DNA of 23,786 bases from Pigmentiphaga sp. GTDB taxonomy: Bacteria > Pseudomonadota > Gammaproteobacteria > Burkholderiales > Burkholderiaceae_B. The stretch covers positions 1-23,786 of the forward strand of contig JALOAI010000042.1 in the NCBI GenBank assembly GCA_023228945.1, in the 5' to 3' direction. The notes beneath the pieces are model-generated. The model was not told where the DNA came from, did not search any database, and saw nothing but the letters and a program-made list of their open reading frames with translations. A program made the position numbers and the translations under genes. Position 1 is the first letter of the stretch. Each line of letters begins with the position of its first letter. Positions 6,680-15,050 of the stretch are shown piece after piece.

Positions 6680-7780
6680 TCAGTCGCCAAACACGTCTTG
6701 CAGTTTGTCGGCCTGCAAGACGTTGAGGGCCCACTGCCGCAGGGCTTCGGGATCGGCCTGGGCGATGTGGGCCAGGGCCCAGTCGGGCAAGGCGCCGAAT
6801 TTCTGCTGGAGCTGGGTTTCCAGTATCTCGGCAGCACCTTCGATCTTTCCTTGAATCTTGCCTTTTATCTCGCCTTTTATCTCACCCTCCGCGATTCCCG
6901 CCGTTCTTTCCCGGCGAAACAACAGGCGCTCATAGCTGTTCATGGTGTCCATCATGGCGGTTTCCTCGGCTTCCAGGGTTTCCAGGAGTTGATCGTTCAA
7001 GGGTTCGGGCAAGGTGAGCAGGCTGTCGAGCAGGTGGAAGAGCAGGCGGCGGGTGTCGGTGGTGTAGTTCCATTTTGCCAGGGCGCGGGCCAGAGTCAGT
7101 TTGCTGGCCAGGCGGGTGGAATCGGGCCGCGTGGCGCGGTACTCCAGCTGGGCCAGCACCATGACGGCAAAGGGGTTGGTGGCGGCCTGTGCCCTCAAGT
7201 TTGCCATACGCTGACGCCAGGCGGCCAGATGGATGACGGGGAAGCGGAAGATGAGTGTGCAGCCGTTGTTGTCGCGGTGCAAGGTCTGGATGGGTTCGCC
7301 CCTCTGGCTGTCGAGCAGGATGGCGCAGGACAGAATGCGTTCCTCCGGGTGGCGTTCCAGCAGGCGGATGTATTACTGGAACATGCGGGCGGGGAAGGCG
7401 GCGGTGATGCGGCCGGCCTGGACTTCCAGGTGGATGAGTAGCAGTGCGCTGGCGCCGGTCTTGAACTGCAGGCGTGCGAGGATATCGACGTGGCGTGTGC
7501 CGGTGCGCACGATGCGGTTCAGGTGCTGGAGTTCCTTGTCGAGGAAGGTGGGGGGAACCCCCCAGTTGATGCCTGCGTGGATGTGTGGCCAGAACAGGGC
7601 GAGGCATTGCGGTAGCCAGTGGCGCAAGGCCTCCTTCCAAATCCCGTCGAAGTTTGGGTGGGGTTCAGGGTCGTCGATAACATATTCGCCCTCAGGCTGG
7701 CACACGCGCAGCGGCGTGTAGAGCGTCAGGGTGTCGCGGTACCGTGGCTGGTGCTGGCTCTCTGCGGTGCGTAGTGGCAT
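6680..7780 (-). pseudogene. Rpn/PD-(D/E)XK nuclease-like (DUF4351-type) protein, interrupted by an in-frame stop
   Basis: One continuous frame of 366 sense codons plus stop, apart from TAA at 7373-7375 (codon 136, after AAFPARMFQ). The N-terminal part has WGVPPTFLDKELQHL and LLLIHLEVQAG, which resemble the nuclease-like region of recombination-promoting nuclease (Rpn) or putative-transposase families. After the stop, frame and similarity continue as YIRLLERHPEERI. The C-terminal part has GEIKGEIKGKIQGKIEG followed by a DUF4351-like tail (LEALRQW-like helices, ending DKLQDVFGD). The ATG at 7778-7780 has AAGGA eight bases upstream; an ATG at 7789 is less well placed. Probably a TAC-to-TAA nonsense mutation. 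Either fragment could still be translated. Unrelated in function to the catabolic genes around it. Confidence 0.75.
6838..6885. repeat. four tandem 12-bp units inside the Rpn-like pseudogene
   Basis: Units at 6838, 6850, 6862 and 6874. The last two, CTTTTATCTCGC and CTTTTATCTCAC, differ by one base and the first two are more diverged. On the minus strand they encode four tetrapeptides GEIK, GEIK, GKIQ and GKIE in an amphipathic charged linker. Such units are prone to slippage and vary in number among members of this family. Confidence 0.75.
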
Positions 7781-7850
7781 GGCGAGCATCCTTGGGGGAC
7801 GAGGATTTCAGGCCATGATGCTGCAGGTGGCCGGATGACGCCATGCGTGA

Positions 7851-7871
7851 AAGCCGAGGGGGATGCGGCTT
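7851..7871 (-). terminator. possible terminator at the end of the dioxygenase operon
   Basis: AAGCCG-(9)-CGGCTT is a perfect 6-bp inverted repeat overlapping the TAA of the beta-subunit gene. On the minus strand it is followed only by TTTC, a short U tract, so termination would be weak or assisted. Confidence 0.4.
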
Positions 7872-8394
7872 ACAACAAATAAAAATCCAGCATCCCCGGC
7901 AGGGCATCATTCAGCAGCACCTGGCGTTTCTGCCGGATCAGCCAGCCGTCAGTGGCATCGTCCCGCACGAAGCGATAGCGGCTCTGGCCGAAGAAGCCGT
8001 GGTCGCGCCGTTCCACCCAATCGTATTGGAATGTCTGGAACACGGCGGTGGCGACCACCGAGCCGTCGTCCTGCCATTCGGCCAGCACGTTGCCGGCGAG
8101 ATGGGCGGTGCGTCGGGGCGGGGTGGAGGCGGGCGAGCGCTGGGAGATCAGGCGCCGCACACGCTCTTCCAGTCCACCTCGGCTGTCGCAATAGATCAAG
8201 GAGATCTCGCCGCCGGGATCGCTGGTCGGGGCGAGGCCCTGACGCCAGGCTGGTACCCAATATTCCACCTCGGGATGGAATCTCGCCAGCCAGGCTTCCC
8301 AATCCTGGGCGTCGAGATCGCGCAGCTCCCCATGGATCAGGTGTTCCGCCAGGTCACGGGCGGCCAAGGTGCGTTCGGAGGGAGCGTGCGTCAT
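7870..8394 (-). CDS. aromatic ring-hydroxylating dioxygenase beta subunit
   Basis: Small structural subunit of a Rieske non-heme iron oxygenase, forming the alpha3beta3 hexamer with the product of the preceding gene. The 174 residues have an NTF2/SnoaL-like fold, with the conserved features WLARFHPEVEYWVPAW, SLIYCDSRGGLEERVRRL, and the C-terminal GFFGQSRYRFVRD and GWLIRQKRQVLLND of BenB/AntB-type beta subunits. The ATG at 8392-8394 overlaps the alpha-subunit stop in an ATGA, so translation is coupled. The longer reading to 8436 overlaps the alpha gene and is not conserved. Last gene of this operon. No reductase follows, unlike benABC or antABC. Confidence 0.92.
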   Translation of the reverse strand: MTHAPSERTLAARDLAEHLIHGELRDLDAQDWEAWLARFHPEVEYWVPAWRQGLAPTSDPGGEISLIYCDSRGGLEERVRRLISQRSPASTPPRRTAHLAGNVLAEWQDDGSVVATAVFQTFQYDWVERRDHGFFGQSRYRFVRDDATDGWLIRQKRQVLLNDALPGMLDFYLL

Positions 8395-9746
8395 GGTGTG
8401 GGTTCTCCGGCAGGCAGGCCCAGGAGTCGCTGCCATTCACGATAAATAGTGTGGAAGCAGGTCTCGTCGGCCAGGGCGTAGCCGCCCGTCACCGATTCCA
8501 CCGGATTCAGGCCCAGTTCGGCGGCGGCGTCGTTGCCGCCCTCGTGGCGGGCGGTGATGCCGCGGGCGTAGCCCTGGAACCAGTCGATCTGGCGTGCGGC
8601 GCTGCCGTGCTGGCAGCGTTCATAGACCGCGACGTCGTCCGGGGTGGCGAGGCCGCTGGGATTGTAGAAATCTTCGTACTGGCGAATGCGGGCGCGGCGG
8701 GTGGCGGCGTCCTCGCCCACCGGCGCGAGGCAGTAGGCCCGCACCTCGGTCAGGTCCGGGCGCAGCGGCCGCAGGATGCGCAGTTGCAGCGAGGCGTTCT
8801 CCACCAGCTGGAGGTTGGGAAAGATCACCAGGTTGCGAACCTTCAGCATCCATTCGGCCTTGTGCGCGCCCACGCGTTCTACCAGGGCATCGTAGTCGCG
8901 CGCCAGCGGGCGTTCGGCGGCGTTGGGATTGTCGCCCCAGTAGGCCACGTGGCCGTAGGGAAAGCTGAGCGTGCCGCGCTGGGCGCCACGCTGGGCCGCC
9001 ATGTTCTCGTAGATCGAGGAGGGACGCTGATCGCCGCCTTCCTGGCGCCGCTGTTTGCGCTGGCTCAGCACCTGGATGTAGGAAGGATGGGTGGAAGTGA
9101 AGTGATAGAGGTCGAGGGCGTTTTCGACCTGCAGCTTCCAGTTGCCGCGGTAGGTATAGCTGACGTCTCCCGGCACGCACTCCAGGCCGTCGGGGCTTTG
9201 ATCGATCGCCAGATCGAGGAAGCTGCGCGTGTCGCCGAGAAACTCGTCCAGCGTCGGGACGTCGGCGCCGAGGCTGACGAACAGGAAGCCGCGATAATCG
9301 CCCAGGCGGGCGACTTCGACGAGGTTGTGATCTTCGGCCTCGAAGGCGGGCGCATAGGCGCCGTGCTGCCTATCCTTGACGTCGAGGCAGCGGCCTTGCG
9401 AATCGTAGACCCAGCCATGGTAAGGACAGGCATGGGTGCGCCGGTTGCCCTGCGGCTGGGCCGTCAGGCGGGCGCCCCGGTGGCGGCAGCTATCGATGAA
9501 GCCGCGGATCTGGCCGTCGCCGCCCCGGCTCAGCAATACCGGCGTGCGGCCCACCATGACCGAGAGATAGTCATGGGCTGCCGGCAACTGGCTGGCCAGG
9601 CCGACGAATACCCAGTTCGACTCGAAAATGCGTTCGATCTCGAGGTCGAACAGAGCCGGGTCGTGCATGGCGGCGCGGCGCACCGAAAAGTGGCCGTCGT
9701 CGAGCCGGTCGTCGATATAGGACTGATGAGCCGGGGAGGTGGTCAT
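8391..9746 (-). CDS. aromatic ring-hydroxylating dioxygenase alpha subunit (benzoate/anthranilate dioxygenase-like)
   Basis: Catalytic subunit that adds O2 to an aromatic ring as a cis-diol, with electrons arriving at its Rieske 2Fe-2S cluster. In its 451 residues the cluster ligands are C87 and H89 (CRHRG) and C107 and H110 (CPYHGW). The mononuclear iron site has bridging D212 and ligands H215 and H220 (LDLYHFTSTH), with a probable acidic ligand at D370/D371 (ATPDD). N-terminal LFDLEIERIFESNWVFVG and YTYRGNWKLQVENALDLYH resemble BenA and AntA. The true substrate is not determined by sequence. The ATG at 9744-9746 has GGAG six bases upstream. It lies 18 bp after the Bug gene and overlaps the beta gene by 4 bp. 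No ferredoxin or reductase is encoded nearby. Confidence 0.93.
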   Translation of the reverse strand: MTTSPAHQSYIDDRLDDGHFSVRRAAMHDPALFDLEIERIFESNWVFVGLASQLPAAHDYLSVMVGRTPVLLSRGGDGQIRGFIDSCRHRGARLTAQPQGNRRTHACPYHGWVYDSQGRCLDVKDRQHGAYAPAFEAEDHNLVEVARLGDYRGFLFVSLGADVPTLDEFLGDTRSFLDLAIDQSPDGLECVPGDVSYTYRGNWKLQVENALDLYHFTSTHPSYIQVLSQRKQRRQEGGDQRPSSIYENMAAQRGAQRGTLSFPYGHVAYWGDNPNAAERPLARDYDALVERVGAHKAEWMLKVRNLVIFPNLQLVENASLQLRILRPLRPDLTEVRAYCLAPVGEDAATRRARIRQYEDFYNPSGLATPDDVAVYERCQHGSAARQIDWFQGYARGITARHEGGNDAAAELGLNPVESVTGGYALADETCFHTIYREWQRLLGLPAGEPTP

Positions 9747-9764
9747 ACGGGACTCCGCTGCGGT

Positions 9765-10736
9765 TTATTCGAGCGTCATGGACGACTTGGCGAAGAAGTC
9801 GGTCCAGCGCGCGTTTTCTCGTTCGACGAATTCGGCGAACTCCCGGGGAGAGTCGGCGGCGAGCGCCACGCCGTTGGCGCCGAAACGGTCGAGCAGCTCT
9901 TTGTCTTCCAGGATGGCGCGTAGTTCGGCGGCGATGCGCTCGCGCACTTCCAGCGGGGTACCGCCGGGCGCAGAGACGCCCCACCAGGCCGAGACTTCGT
10001 AATCGGGAAAGCCCTGCTCGGCCATGGTGGGAATGTCAGGCAGATAGGGGAAGCGCTCGGCGGTGGTCACGGCGCGCACCTTGAGCTTGCCCGATTCCAC
10101 GTGGGGCAGCGAGGACGTGCCGCCGTCGAACATGAATTGCACGTTGTCGCTCAGGAGATCGAGGATGGCCGGTGCGCTGCCTTTATAGGGAATATGTTCG
10201 GTGTCCACCCCGGCCTGCATATTGAACAGCTCGGCAGCGATATGCGTGGACGACCCGGGGCCGATCGAGGCGTAACTCAGTTTGTTCGGATTGGCACGGG
10301 CATAAGCCGCCAGATCCTGGGCGGTGTCGCCGGGTACGCTGGGGGTGGTAACGAGCAGCAGCGGCGCGTGGAACAGCCGGCTGACCGGTGCGAGATCGCG
10401 CTCGGCGTCGTAGGGCAGATCTTTCACCGTCGCGGGGTTCAGGCTCAGGCTGGTCACGCTGCTCAGCAATAGCGTATGGCCGTCGGCCGGGGCGCCGGTC
10501 ACCGCCATGGTGCCGATGATCTGCTTGCCGCCGGGCCGGTTCTCGACGATGACGGATTGCCCCAACCGCTGGCTCAGTCGATCGGTGATCGCGCGCGAAA
10601 TCGTATCGGCGACGCCGCCGGGTGGATAGGGCACGACGAAGCGGATCGGCTTGTCGGGAAAGGTGGAGGCCAGCGCCGTGGCCGGCAGGATGGCGGCGAG
10701 CAGCAGCGCCGAAAGGGAGGGGAGTCGTTTGATCAT
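9765..10736 (-). CDS. Bug-family (tripartite tricarboxylate transporter) periplasmic substrate-binding protein
   Basis: Periplasmic receptor, likely for the carboxylated aromatic or organic acid degraded by this operon (inference). It has 323 residues. The signal peptide MIKRLPSLSALLLAAILPATALA has a charged start, a Leu/Ala core and probable cleavage after residue 23. The mature start FPDKPIRFVVPYPPGGVADTISR is the TctC/Bug hallmark, with KLSYASIGPGSSTHIAAELF and HIPYKGSAPAILDLLSD further on. AGGAG lies seven bases before the ATG at 10734-10736. No TctA or TctB membrane partners are present in the window, common for orphan Bug proteins in this bacterial group. It sits between the class II aldolase and dioxygenase genes. 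Confidence 0.93.
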   Translation of the reverse strand: MIKRLPSLSALLLAAILPATALASTFPDKPIRFVVPYPPGGVADTISRAITDRLSQRLGQSVIVENRPGGKQIIGTMAVTGAPADGHTLLLSSVTSLSLNPATVKDLPYDAERDLAPVSRLFHAPLLLVTTPSVPGDTAQDLAAYARANPNKLSYASIGPGSSTHIAAELFNMQAGVDTEHIPYKGSAPAILDLLSDNVQFMFDGGTSSLPHVESGKLKVRAVTTAERFPYLPDIPTMAEQGFPDYEVSAWWGVSAPGGTPLEVRERIAAELRAILEDKELLDRFGANGVALAADSPREFAEFVERENARWTDFFAKSSMTLE

Positions 10737-10785
10737 GCGGGGTCTCCTACGGATGGGGCTGGCCCGTGGCCGGGCCTTGTTGAAA

Positions 10786-11565
10786 TCAGGTGGCAAAGTC
10801 GGCGTGCTGGCGAGCCAGGAGGCGCATCAAGGCGGGCCAATCCCGGTCGGCCACCGGCGTGCGGCCGGGATTCTCGAACTGGCCCGCCACCTTGCGGGCG
10901 ACTTCAGCGGGCGGCAGATGGGGCTTGGTGCCGCCGGCCAGGGCATCGATCTGGATTTGGCAGGCCATTTCCAGGTAGTACATGCGTTCGAAGGCTTCGC
11001 GCACCGTGCGGCCCACGGTAAGCAGGCCGTGGTTGCGCAGAATGAGCGCATGGTGCGGTCCGAGGTCGCGCACCAGCCGCTCGCGTTCGGCGAGATCGAG
11101 CGCGATACCCTCGTAGTCGTGATAGCCGATGGACTCGTAAAAGCGCATGGCATGCTGGCTTAGCGGCAACAGGCCGTGCGCCTGGGCCGCTACCGCGATG
11201 CCGGCCCGCGTGTGGGTATGCATCACACAGCCGGCGTCCTCGCGGGCATGATGCAGTGCGCTGTGAATCACGAAGCCGGCGCGGTTGATGCCCAGCCCGG
11301 TGGGATCCTGCAGGATGTTGCCATCGAGATCGACCTTGACCAGCCACGAGGCGCGTACCTCGTCGTACAGCGTGCCGTAGGGATTGAGCAGGATGGTTTC
11401 GGTGCCGGGCACGCGCGCCGAAATATGGGTGTAAATCTGGTCGCTCATTCGGTAATGGGCGGCCAGGCGGTAACAGGCGGCGAGGTCGACTCGCGCCTGC
11501 CACTCGTCGGGGCTCACGGCGTCGCGCAGCGACACCTCGGACCAGGGGGCGGGGTAGTGGGACAT
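10786..11565 (-). CDS. class II aldolase/adducin-fold protein (possible decarboxylase or aldolase)
   Basis: A 259-residue metal enzyme of the class II aldolase/adducin family. Zinc ligands are probably H116 and H118 (MHTHTRAG) and H179 (LRNHGLL). The position of the fuculose-phosphate aldolase catalytic Glu73 is occupied by G97 (RAGFVIHSALHHA), so ordinary aldol chemistry is doubtful. Some relatives act on aromatics, such as 3,4-dihydroxyphthalate 2-decarboxylase of phthalate pathways. Next to Rieske dioxygenase genes, a decarboxylase for the diol or dihydroxy acid is an attractive but unproven role. The ATG at 11563-11565 has GGAA five bases upstream. It lies 31 bp after the quinone oxidoreductase gene and is homologous to the gene at 18971-19762. 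Confidence 0.85.
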   Translation of the reverse strand: MSHYPAPWSEVSLRDAVSPDEWQARVDLAACYRLAAHYRMSDQIYTHISARVPGTETILLNPYGTLYDEVRASWLVKVDLDGNILQDPTGLGINRAGFVIHSALHHAREDAGCVMHTHTRAGIAVAAQAHGLLPLSQHAMRFYESIGYHDYEGIALDLAERERLVRDLGPHHALILRNHGLLTVGRTVREAFERMYYLEMACQIQIDALAGGTKPHLPPAEVARKVAGQFENPGRTPVADRDWPALMRLLARQHADFAT

Positions 11566-11596
11566 GATGGTTCCGGAACGGATTGCGGGTCTGGCG

Positions 11597-12595
11597 TCAG
11601 GCAGTCTGGCAATCGAGCACGAGTTTGCCGACATGCCGCAGCGATTCGAAATGATGGTGTGCCGCCGCCGCATCGGCCAGCGGAAAGACCCGATCGATGC
11701 GAGGCAGGCATTCGCCGCGTTCGAGCAGTGGCCACACTTCGCGGCGCAGGGCCTCGGCCAGACGCGCCTTATGCGCCAAGCTGCAAGGCCGCAGCGTGCT
11801 GCCGGTGATGGTGGCCCGTTTACGCAGGATGGGCACGACATCGATCGTGGATTGCGCGCCGGCCATGAAGGCGATGAGCGCGATCCGGCCATCCAGGGCG
11901 AGAGCGTCGAGGTTGCGGGCCAGGGTGGGGCCGGCCAACATATCGAGTATGACGTCGGCGCCGCGGCCCTCGGTAAGGGCGTGCGTGGCGGCGACGAAGT
12001 CTTCGTCGTGGTACTGGATGACCGCATCCGCGCCCCATTCGCGGCAGGCCTCGGCTTTGGCCGCGCTGCCGGCCAGCGCGATCACCCGCACGCCCTTGCG
12101 GCTGGCCAACTGTACCGCCGTGGAGCCCACGCCGCCGGAGGCGCCATGGACGAGCAGCGTTTCGCCGGGTTGCAGGCGGGCCCGTTCGAAAAGATTGTCC
12201 CAAACGGTGAACAAGGCCTCGGGCAGGGCCGCCGCCTGGGCCAGCGTGCAACCCGCGGGTACCGGCAGGCAGTGCGCGGCCGGCGCCGTGCAGTATTCGG
12301 CGTAGCCGCCACCGGGCACCAGGGCACAGACCGCGTCGCCAACCTGCCATTCCTCGACGCCTTCGCCCACGGCGTGGATGCTGCCCGACACTTCCAGCCC
12401 GAGGATGGGCGAGGCGCCGGGAGGCGGCGGATAACGGCCGATGCGCTGGCCACAGTCAGGGCGATTGATTCCCGCGAAGGCTATCCGGATGAGCACTTCG
12501 CCTGGACCGGCCGCGGGTGTGGGCGCCGTGGCGAGACGCAGCACTTCCGGTCCGCCGCCTTCGCCGTAATCGATGTACTGCATGGTTTCCGGCAC
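11597..12595 (-). CDS. NAD(P)H quinone oxidoreductase, PIG3/zeta-crystallin type
   Basis: A medium-chain reductase/dehydrogenase of 332 residues, without structural zinc, related to PIG3 and QOR enzymes that reduce quinones or enones with NADPH. Visible motifs: GINRPDCGQRIGRYPPPPGASPILGLEVSG (split as NRPDCGQR and PILGLEVSG), nucleotide-binding LLVHGASGGVGSTAVQLA with GASGGVG at 151-157, and RIDRVFPLADAAAAH near the end. It could reduce an unsaturated ketone intermediate of the pathway or remove quinones. GTG at 12593-12595 has GGGAG six bases upstream. The ATG at 12581-12583 (MQYIDYGEG) is an alternative four codons in. First gene of the operon running to 7870, 63 bp or so downstream of the predicted start of transcription. 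Confidence 0.88.
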   Translation of the reverse strand: MPETMQYIDYGEGGGPEVLRLATAPTPAAGPGEVLIRIAFAGINRPDCGQRIGRYPPPPGASPILGLEVSGSIHAVGEGVEEWQVGDAVCALVPGGGYAEYCTAPAAHCLPVPAGCTLAQAAALPEALFTVWDNLFERARLQPGETLLVHGASGGVGSTAVQLASRKGVRVIALAGSAAKAEACREWGADAVIQYHDEDFVAATHALTEGRGADVILDMLAGPTLARNLDALALDGRIALIAFMAGAQSTIDVVPILRKRATITGSTLRPCSLAHKARLAEALRREVWPLLERGECLPRIDRVFPLADAAAAHHHFESLRHVGKLVLDCQTA

Positions 12596-12664
12596 CTATA
12601 GCTCCCAGAATAATAGGTTGAAGAATGCAGCCGATTCTGGCGAGCTCTCGGTACGGTCACCAGT

Positions 12665-12694
12665 ATTGGATGAATATTTTGAACTCAGTTCAAA
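12665..12694 (-). promoter_or_regulatory. predicted promoter with palindromic IclR operator
   Basis: TTTGAACTCAGTTCAAA (12678-12694) is a perfect 8-bp inverted repeat around one central base. On the minus strand its TTGAAC (plus 12688-12693) can serve as -35, with TCCAAT (plus 12665-12670) as -10 at 17 bp spacing. AACTCAGTTC recurs exactly at 13578-13587 on the other side of the iclR gene, so the palindrome is the likely operator for the 12595-to-7870 operon. Confidence 0.6.
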
Positions 12695-12741
12695 AAATTA
12701 AAACTCTATCGGAAATGTTCGAAGAGGGCCGGAGTGGGTTC

Positions 12742-13557
12742 TCAATCGACCGAGTAGGATAGATCCAGCGATCGGCCCATCGCCACCAGCCGGGGCCCGA
12801 GATCGCGTTCGAGTTCGTCGCCCTTGAGCTGGAAGGAATGCACGACGCAATTGATGGCGATGAGCAGGCCATTGCTGCGATTCTTGAGGGGAATCGCGAC
12901 GCCGCAGATGTCCGACTGCAAATCCCCGTGAGCGGTGCAGAAACCGCGGCGATGGAAATCCTCCAGGTTCTGCATCACCGCCGCTTCGTGGCGGGCCCAG
13001 GCTTCTGGGGCCTTGACCCGGATCTCGTTGAGCAGCGCCTGGCGTTCATCCGGCGCGCAGCCGCACAGATAGGCGCGGCCGATGGCGGTGGCGACGATGG
13101 GGTAGGTCAGGCCGACATCGGAGAGACGGCTGCTGAAGGCGGATTGATGCCGGCTGGTTTCCACGTAGACCATGTTGAGGCGGTCGCGCACGCCGACGGA
13201 TACCGATCCGCGGGCGTACTCCGCCAATTCGTGCATCAGCGGCCGCGCCAGCAAACGGATGCCGAGATTGGCCAACAAGGGATAGCCCAGCGAGAGCACA
13301 GCGGAACCCAGCAGAAACTTGCCGGAGCGCGCATCGGTCTGCAAATAGCCCAGGCGTGCCAGCGTATAGGTGAAGCGGGTGATGGTGGGTTTGGGCAGGC
13401 CGGTGAGCGCCGACAACTGCTTGTTGCTCAGAATCGGCCGCTTGGCGCTGAAACAGCGCAGAATCTCCAGCCCGCGGGCCAGCGTGATGGCAAACTGGTG
13501 GTCTCCCTTGAAGGCCTCCAGGAGATCGGCGTCGCGTGCGGTATCGGCGTTATCCAT
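12742..13557 (-). CDS. IclR-family transcriptional regulator
   Basis: It has 271 residues. An N-terminal winged helix (about 22-85: FAITLARGLEILRCF, LSNKQLSALTGLPKPTITRFTYTL split across two helices, GYLQTD wing) is followed by an effector domain (about 90-265) with SVSVGVRDRLNMVYVE, ATAIGRAYLCG and GVAIPLKNRSNGLLIAINC. This architecture fits PcaR/PobR-like regulators of aromatic catabolism, which bind pathway compounds. It lies between the minus-strand dioxygenase operon and the plus-strand Rieske operon, and a shared AACTCAGTTC box occurs in both flanking regions. It probably controls both and itself. The ATG is at 13555-13557 with no strong ribosome site. Whether it activates or represses cannot be read from the sequence. 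Confidence 0.92.
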   Translation of the reverse strand: MDNADTARDADLLEAFKGDHQFAITLARGLEILRCFSAKRPILSNKQLSALTGLPKPTITRFTYTLARLGYLQTDARSGKFLLGSAVLSLGYPLLANLGIRLLARPLMHELAEYARGSVSVGVRDRLNMVYVETSRHQSAFSSRLSDVGLTYPIVATAIGRAYLCGCAPDERQALLNEIRVKAPEAWARHEAAVMQNLEDFHRRGFCTAHGDLQSDICGVAIPLKNRSNGLLIAINCVVHSFQLKGDELERDLGPRLVAMGRSLDLSYSVD

Positions 13558-13568
13558 AGTTTTGTTCG

Positions 13569-13598
13569 AATAAATAAAACTCAGTTCGGAATTTTCAA
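13569..13598 (-). promoter_or_regulatory. second IclR box and predicted iclR promoter
   Basis: AACTCAGTTC (13578-13587) repeats the palindrome core of 12678-12694. It lies between a minus-strand TTGAAA (plus 13593-13598) and TTTATT (plus 13569-13574), spaced 18 bp, a plausible iclR promoter. The rest of the 137-bp divergent region must also hold the promoter of the gene at 13695, for which no convincing -35/-10 pair was found, as expected for an activated promoter. Confidence 0.5.
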
Positions 13599-13694
13599 AC
13601 TTTTATCGAGTTTGATCGGCATATTTTCGTAGATTAGCGCCATTGGACTGCCAACACCAGGGGGTCCGCCGTTCTAGCCCGCTACGAGGAAATC

Positions 13695-15050
13695 ATGCTG
13701 AGCCAAGAAGACAACCAATTGCTGACCCGCACCGGCGACGACATGCCGATGGGGCAGTTGCTGCGCCGGTTCTGGGTGCCGGCCTTGCTCTCGGAAGAGT
13801 TGCCGGAGCCGGGCGGCGCGCCGCGCAAGTTCCGGGTGATGGGCGAGGATCTGCTGGCCTTTCGCGAAGGCGACGGCACGGTGGGAGTGATCGACCCGGT
13901 CTGCCCGCACCGAGGGGCCAGTCTGTACCTGGGCCGCAATGAAGACGACGGCATGCGCTGTGTGTATCACGGCTGGAAGTTCGACCGGAACGGAGTTTGT
14001 CTGGAGATTCCCACCGCTCCACCGGGTTCGCCCTACCGCGACAAAATCCGTCTCAAGTCGTATCCGGCACGTGAGTGGGGCGACATCATCTGGATCTACA
14101 TGGGGCCGGAGGCCGATCCACCCGAACTGCCGCGGATGGAGTTTGCCCTGGTGCCGCCCGAGCATCGTTATGTGTCCAAGAAATGGCAGGACTGCAACTG
14201 GGTGCAGGCCGTGGAAGGCGCCCTGGACACGGCGCACTTCTCCTTCCTGCACATGATCTTCGAGCAGGACGAAGAGCAGGCGCTGAGCATGCTGCAGCAC
14301 GCCGCCATCGGCGCCCAGGGCGTGCGCAACGATCGCATCCGCTGGGTCAAGGAAGACACGATGCCCCGCTTTGCGGTCAATGCCTTCGATGCCGGCCTGA
14401 TCATCGGCGGCGCCAGGCGCGCCGACGCCGGGCAATCGTACTGGCGGATCGCGCACTTTCTGATGCCCAATCATGCCTATGCGCCCAGTGCCTTCCCGGG
14501 AGAGAACTATCACGGCCAGACCTGGGTGCCGCATACCGACCAAGGGTGCTGGATCTATACCTACACCTGGAATCCCGAGCGGCCGCTGACGGCCGAGGAG
14601 CGCGAGCGCTGCCGCCGCGGGCACACCGTGCATGCCGAAGTGGACGAGAACTACCGCCCGATCCGCGGTCCGCACAACGAATACATGATCGATCGCAAGA
14701 AGCAGAAGACATCCAGCTTCACCGGCATCGACGGGGTGTCCGAGCAGGATGCCGCGATCCAGGACAGCATGGGGCCCATCGTGGACCGCACCCGCGAGAA
14801 CCTGGGCGCTACCGATATCGGAGTCGTGCGCTTCCGGCAATACATCATGAAAGCGGCACGCGAGTTGCGGGATTCCGGCCGGGAGCCGGCGGCTGCCAGG
14901 TTGGCCAACGCCTATACCGTGCGGTCCGGCGGCTGGGTGTGCGATAGCGGCAAAAGCCTGGCCGAAGTCATGACCGAGCGTTTTGGCGATCCGGACGGCG
15001 ACGTGGGGCGCTTGTATGCCGTGGAGGCTGGCACCGGAGGACAAACATGA
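13695..15050 (+). CDS. Rieske oxygenase, phthalate 4,5-dioxygenase type (oxygenase component)
   Basis: A 451-residue homomeric-type oxygenase. Rieske ligands are C70 and H72 (CPHRG) and C89 and H92 (CVYHGWKF). Iron ligands are D178 (bridging), H181 and H186 (LDTAHFSFLH). The opening MLSQEDNQLLTRTG, then MGQLLRRFWVPALLSEELPEP (read as MGQLLRRFW and PALLSEELPEP), and the later NEYMIDRKKQKTSSFTGI and QDSMGPIVDRTRENLGATD segments identify the phthalate dioxygenase/CbaA/LigXa group, which acts on carboxylated or methoxylated aromatics and needs a separate reductase. The ATG at 13695 has GAGGAAATC upstream. It overlaps the next gene in ATGA. First gene of a five-gene plus-strand operon. The specific substrate is unknown. 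Confidence 0.92.
   Translation: MLSQEDNQLLTRTGDDMPMGQLLRRFWVPALLSEELPEPGGAPRKFRVMGEDLLAFREGDGTVGVIDPVCPHRGASLYLGRNEDDGMRCVYHGWKFDRNGVCLEIPTAPPGSPYRDKIRLKSYPAREWGDIIWIYMGPEADPPELPRMEFALVPPEHRYVSKKWQDCNWVQAVEGALDTAHFSFLHMIFEQDEEQALSMLQHAAIGAQGVRNDRIRWVKEDTMPRFAVNAFDAGLIIGGARRADAGQSYWRIAHFLMPNHAYAPSAFPGENYHGQTWVPHTDQGCWIYTYTWNPERPLTAEERERCRRGHTVHAEVDENYRPIRGPHNEYMIDRKKQKTSSFTGIDGVSEQDAAIQDSMGPIVDRTRENLGATDIGVVRFRQYIMKAARELRDSGREPAAARLANAYTVRSGGWVCDSGKSLAEVMTERFGDPDGDVGRLYAVEAGTGGQT

Noticed and set aside
7863..9923. A 686-codon open frame on the plus strand opposite the dioxygenase genes
   Set aside because: It is antisense to two clear Rieske dioxygenase genes and a Bug gene, is rich in Arg, Gly and Ala as expected from mirrored GC-rich codons, and shows no recognisable domain.
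13612..13640. A sigma70 promoter (TTGATC plus a -10) for the 13695 operon
   Set aside because: No hexamer near TATAAT occurs at 16-18 bp spacing. The promoter may depend on an activator and was not called.
13674..15044. A 456-codon open frame on the minus strand
   Set aside because: It is a mirror of the Rieske oxygenase at 13695-15050, which has complete cluster and iron ligands and a good ribosome site.
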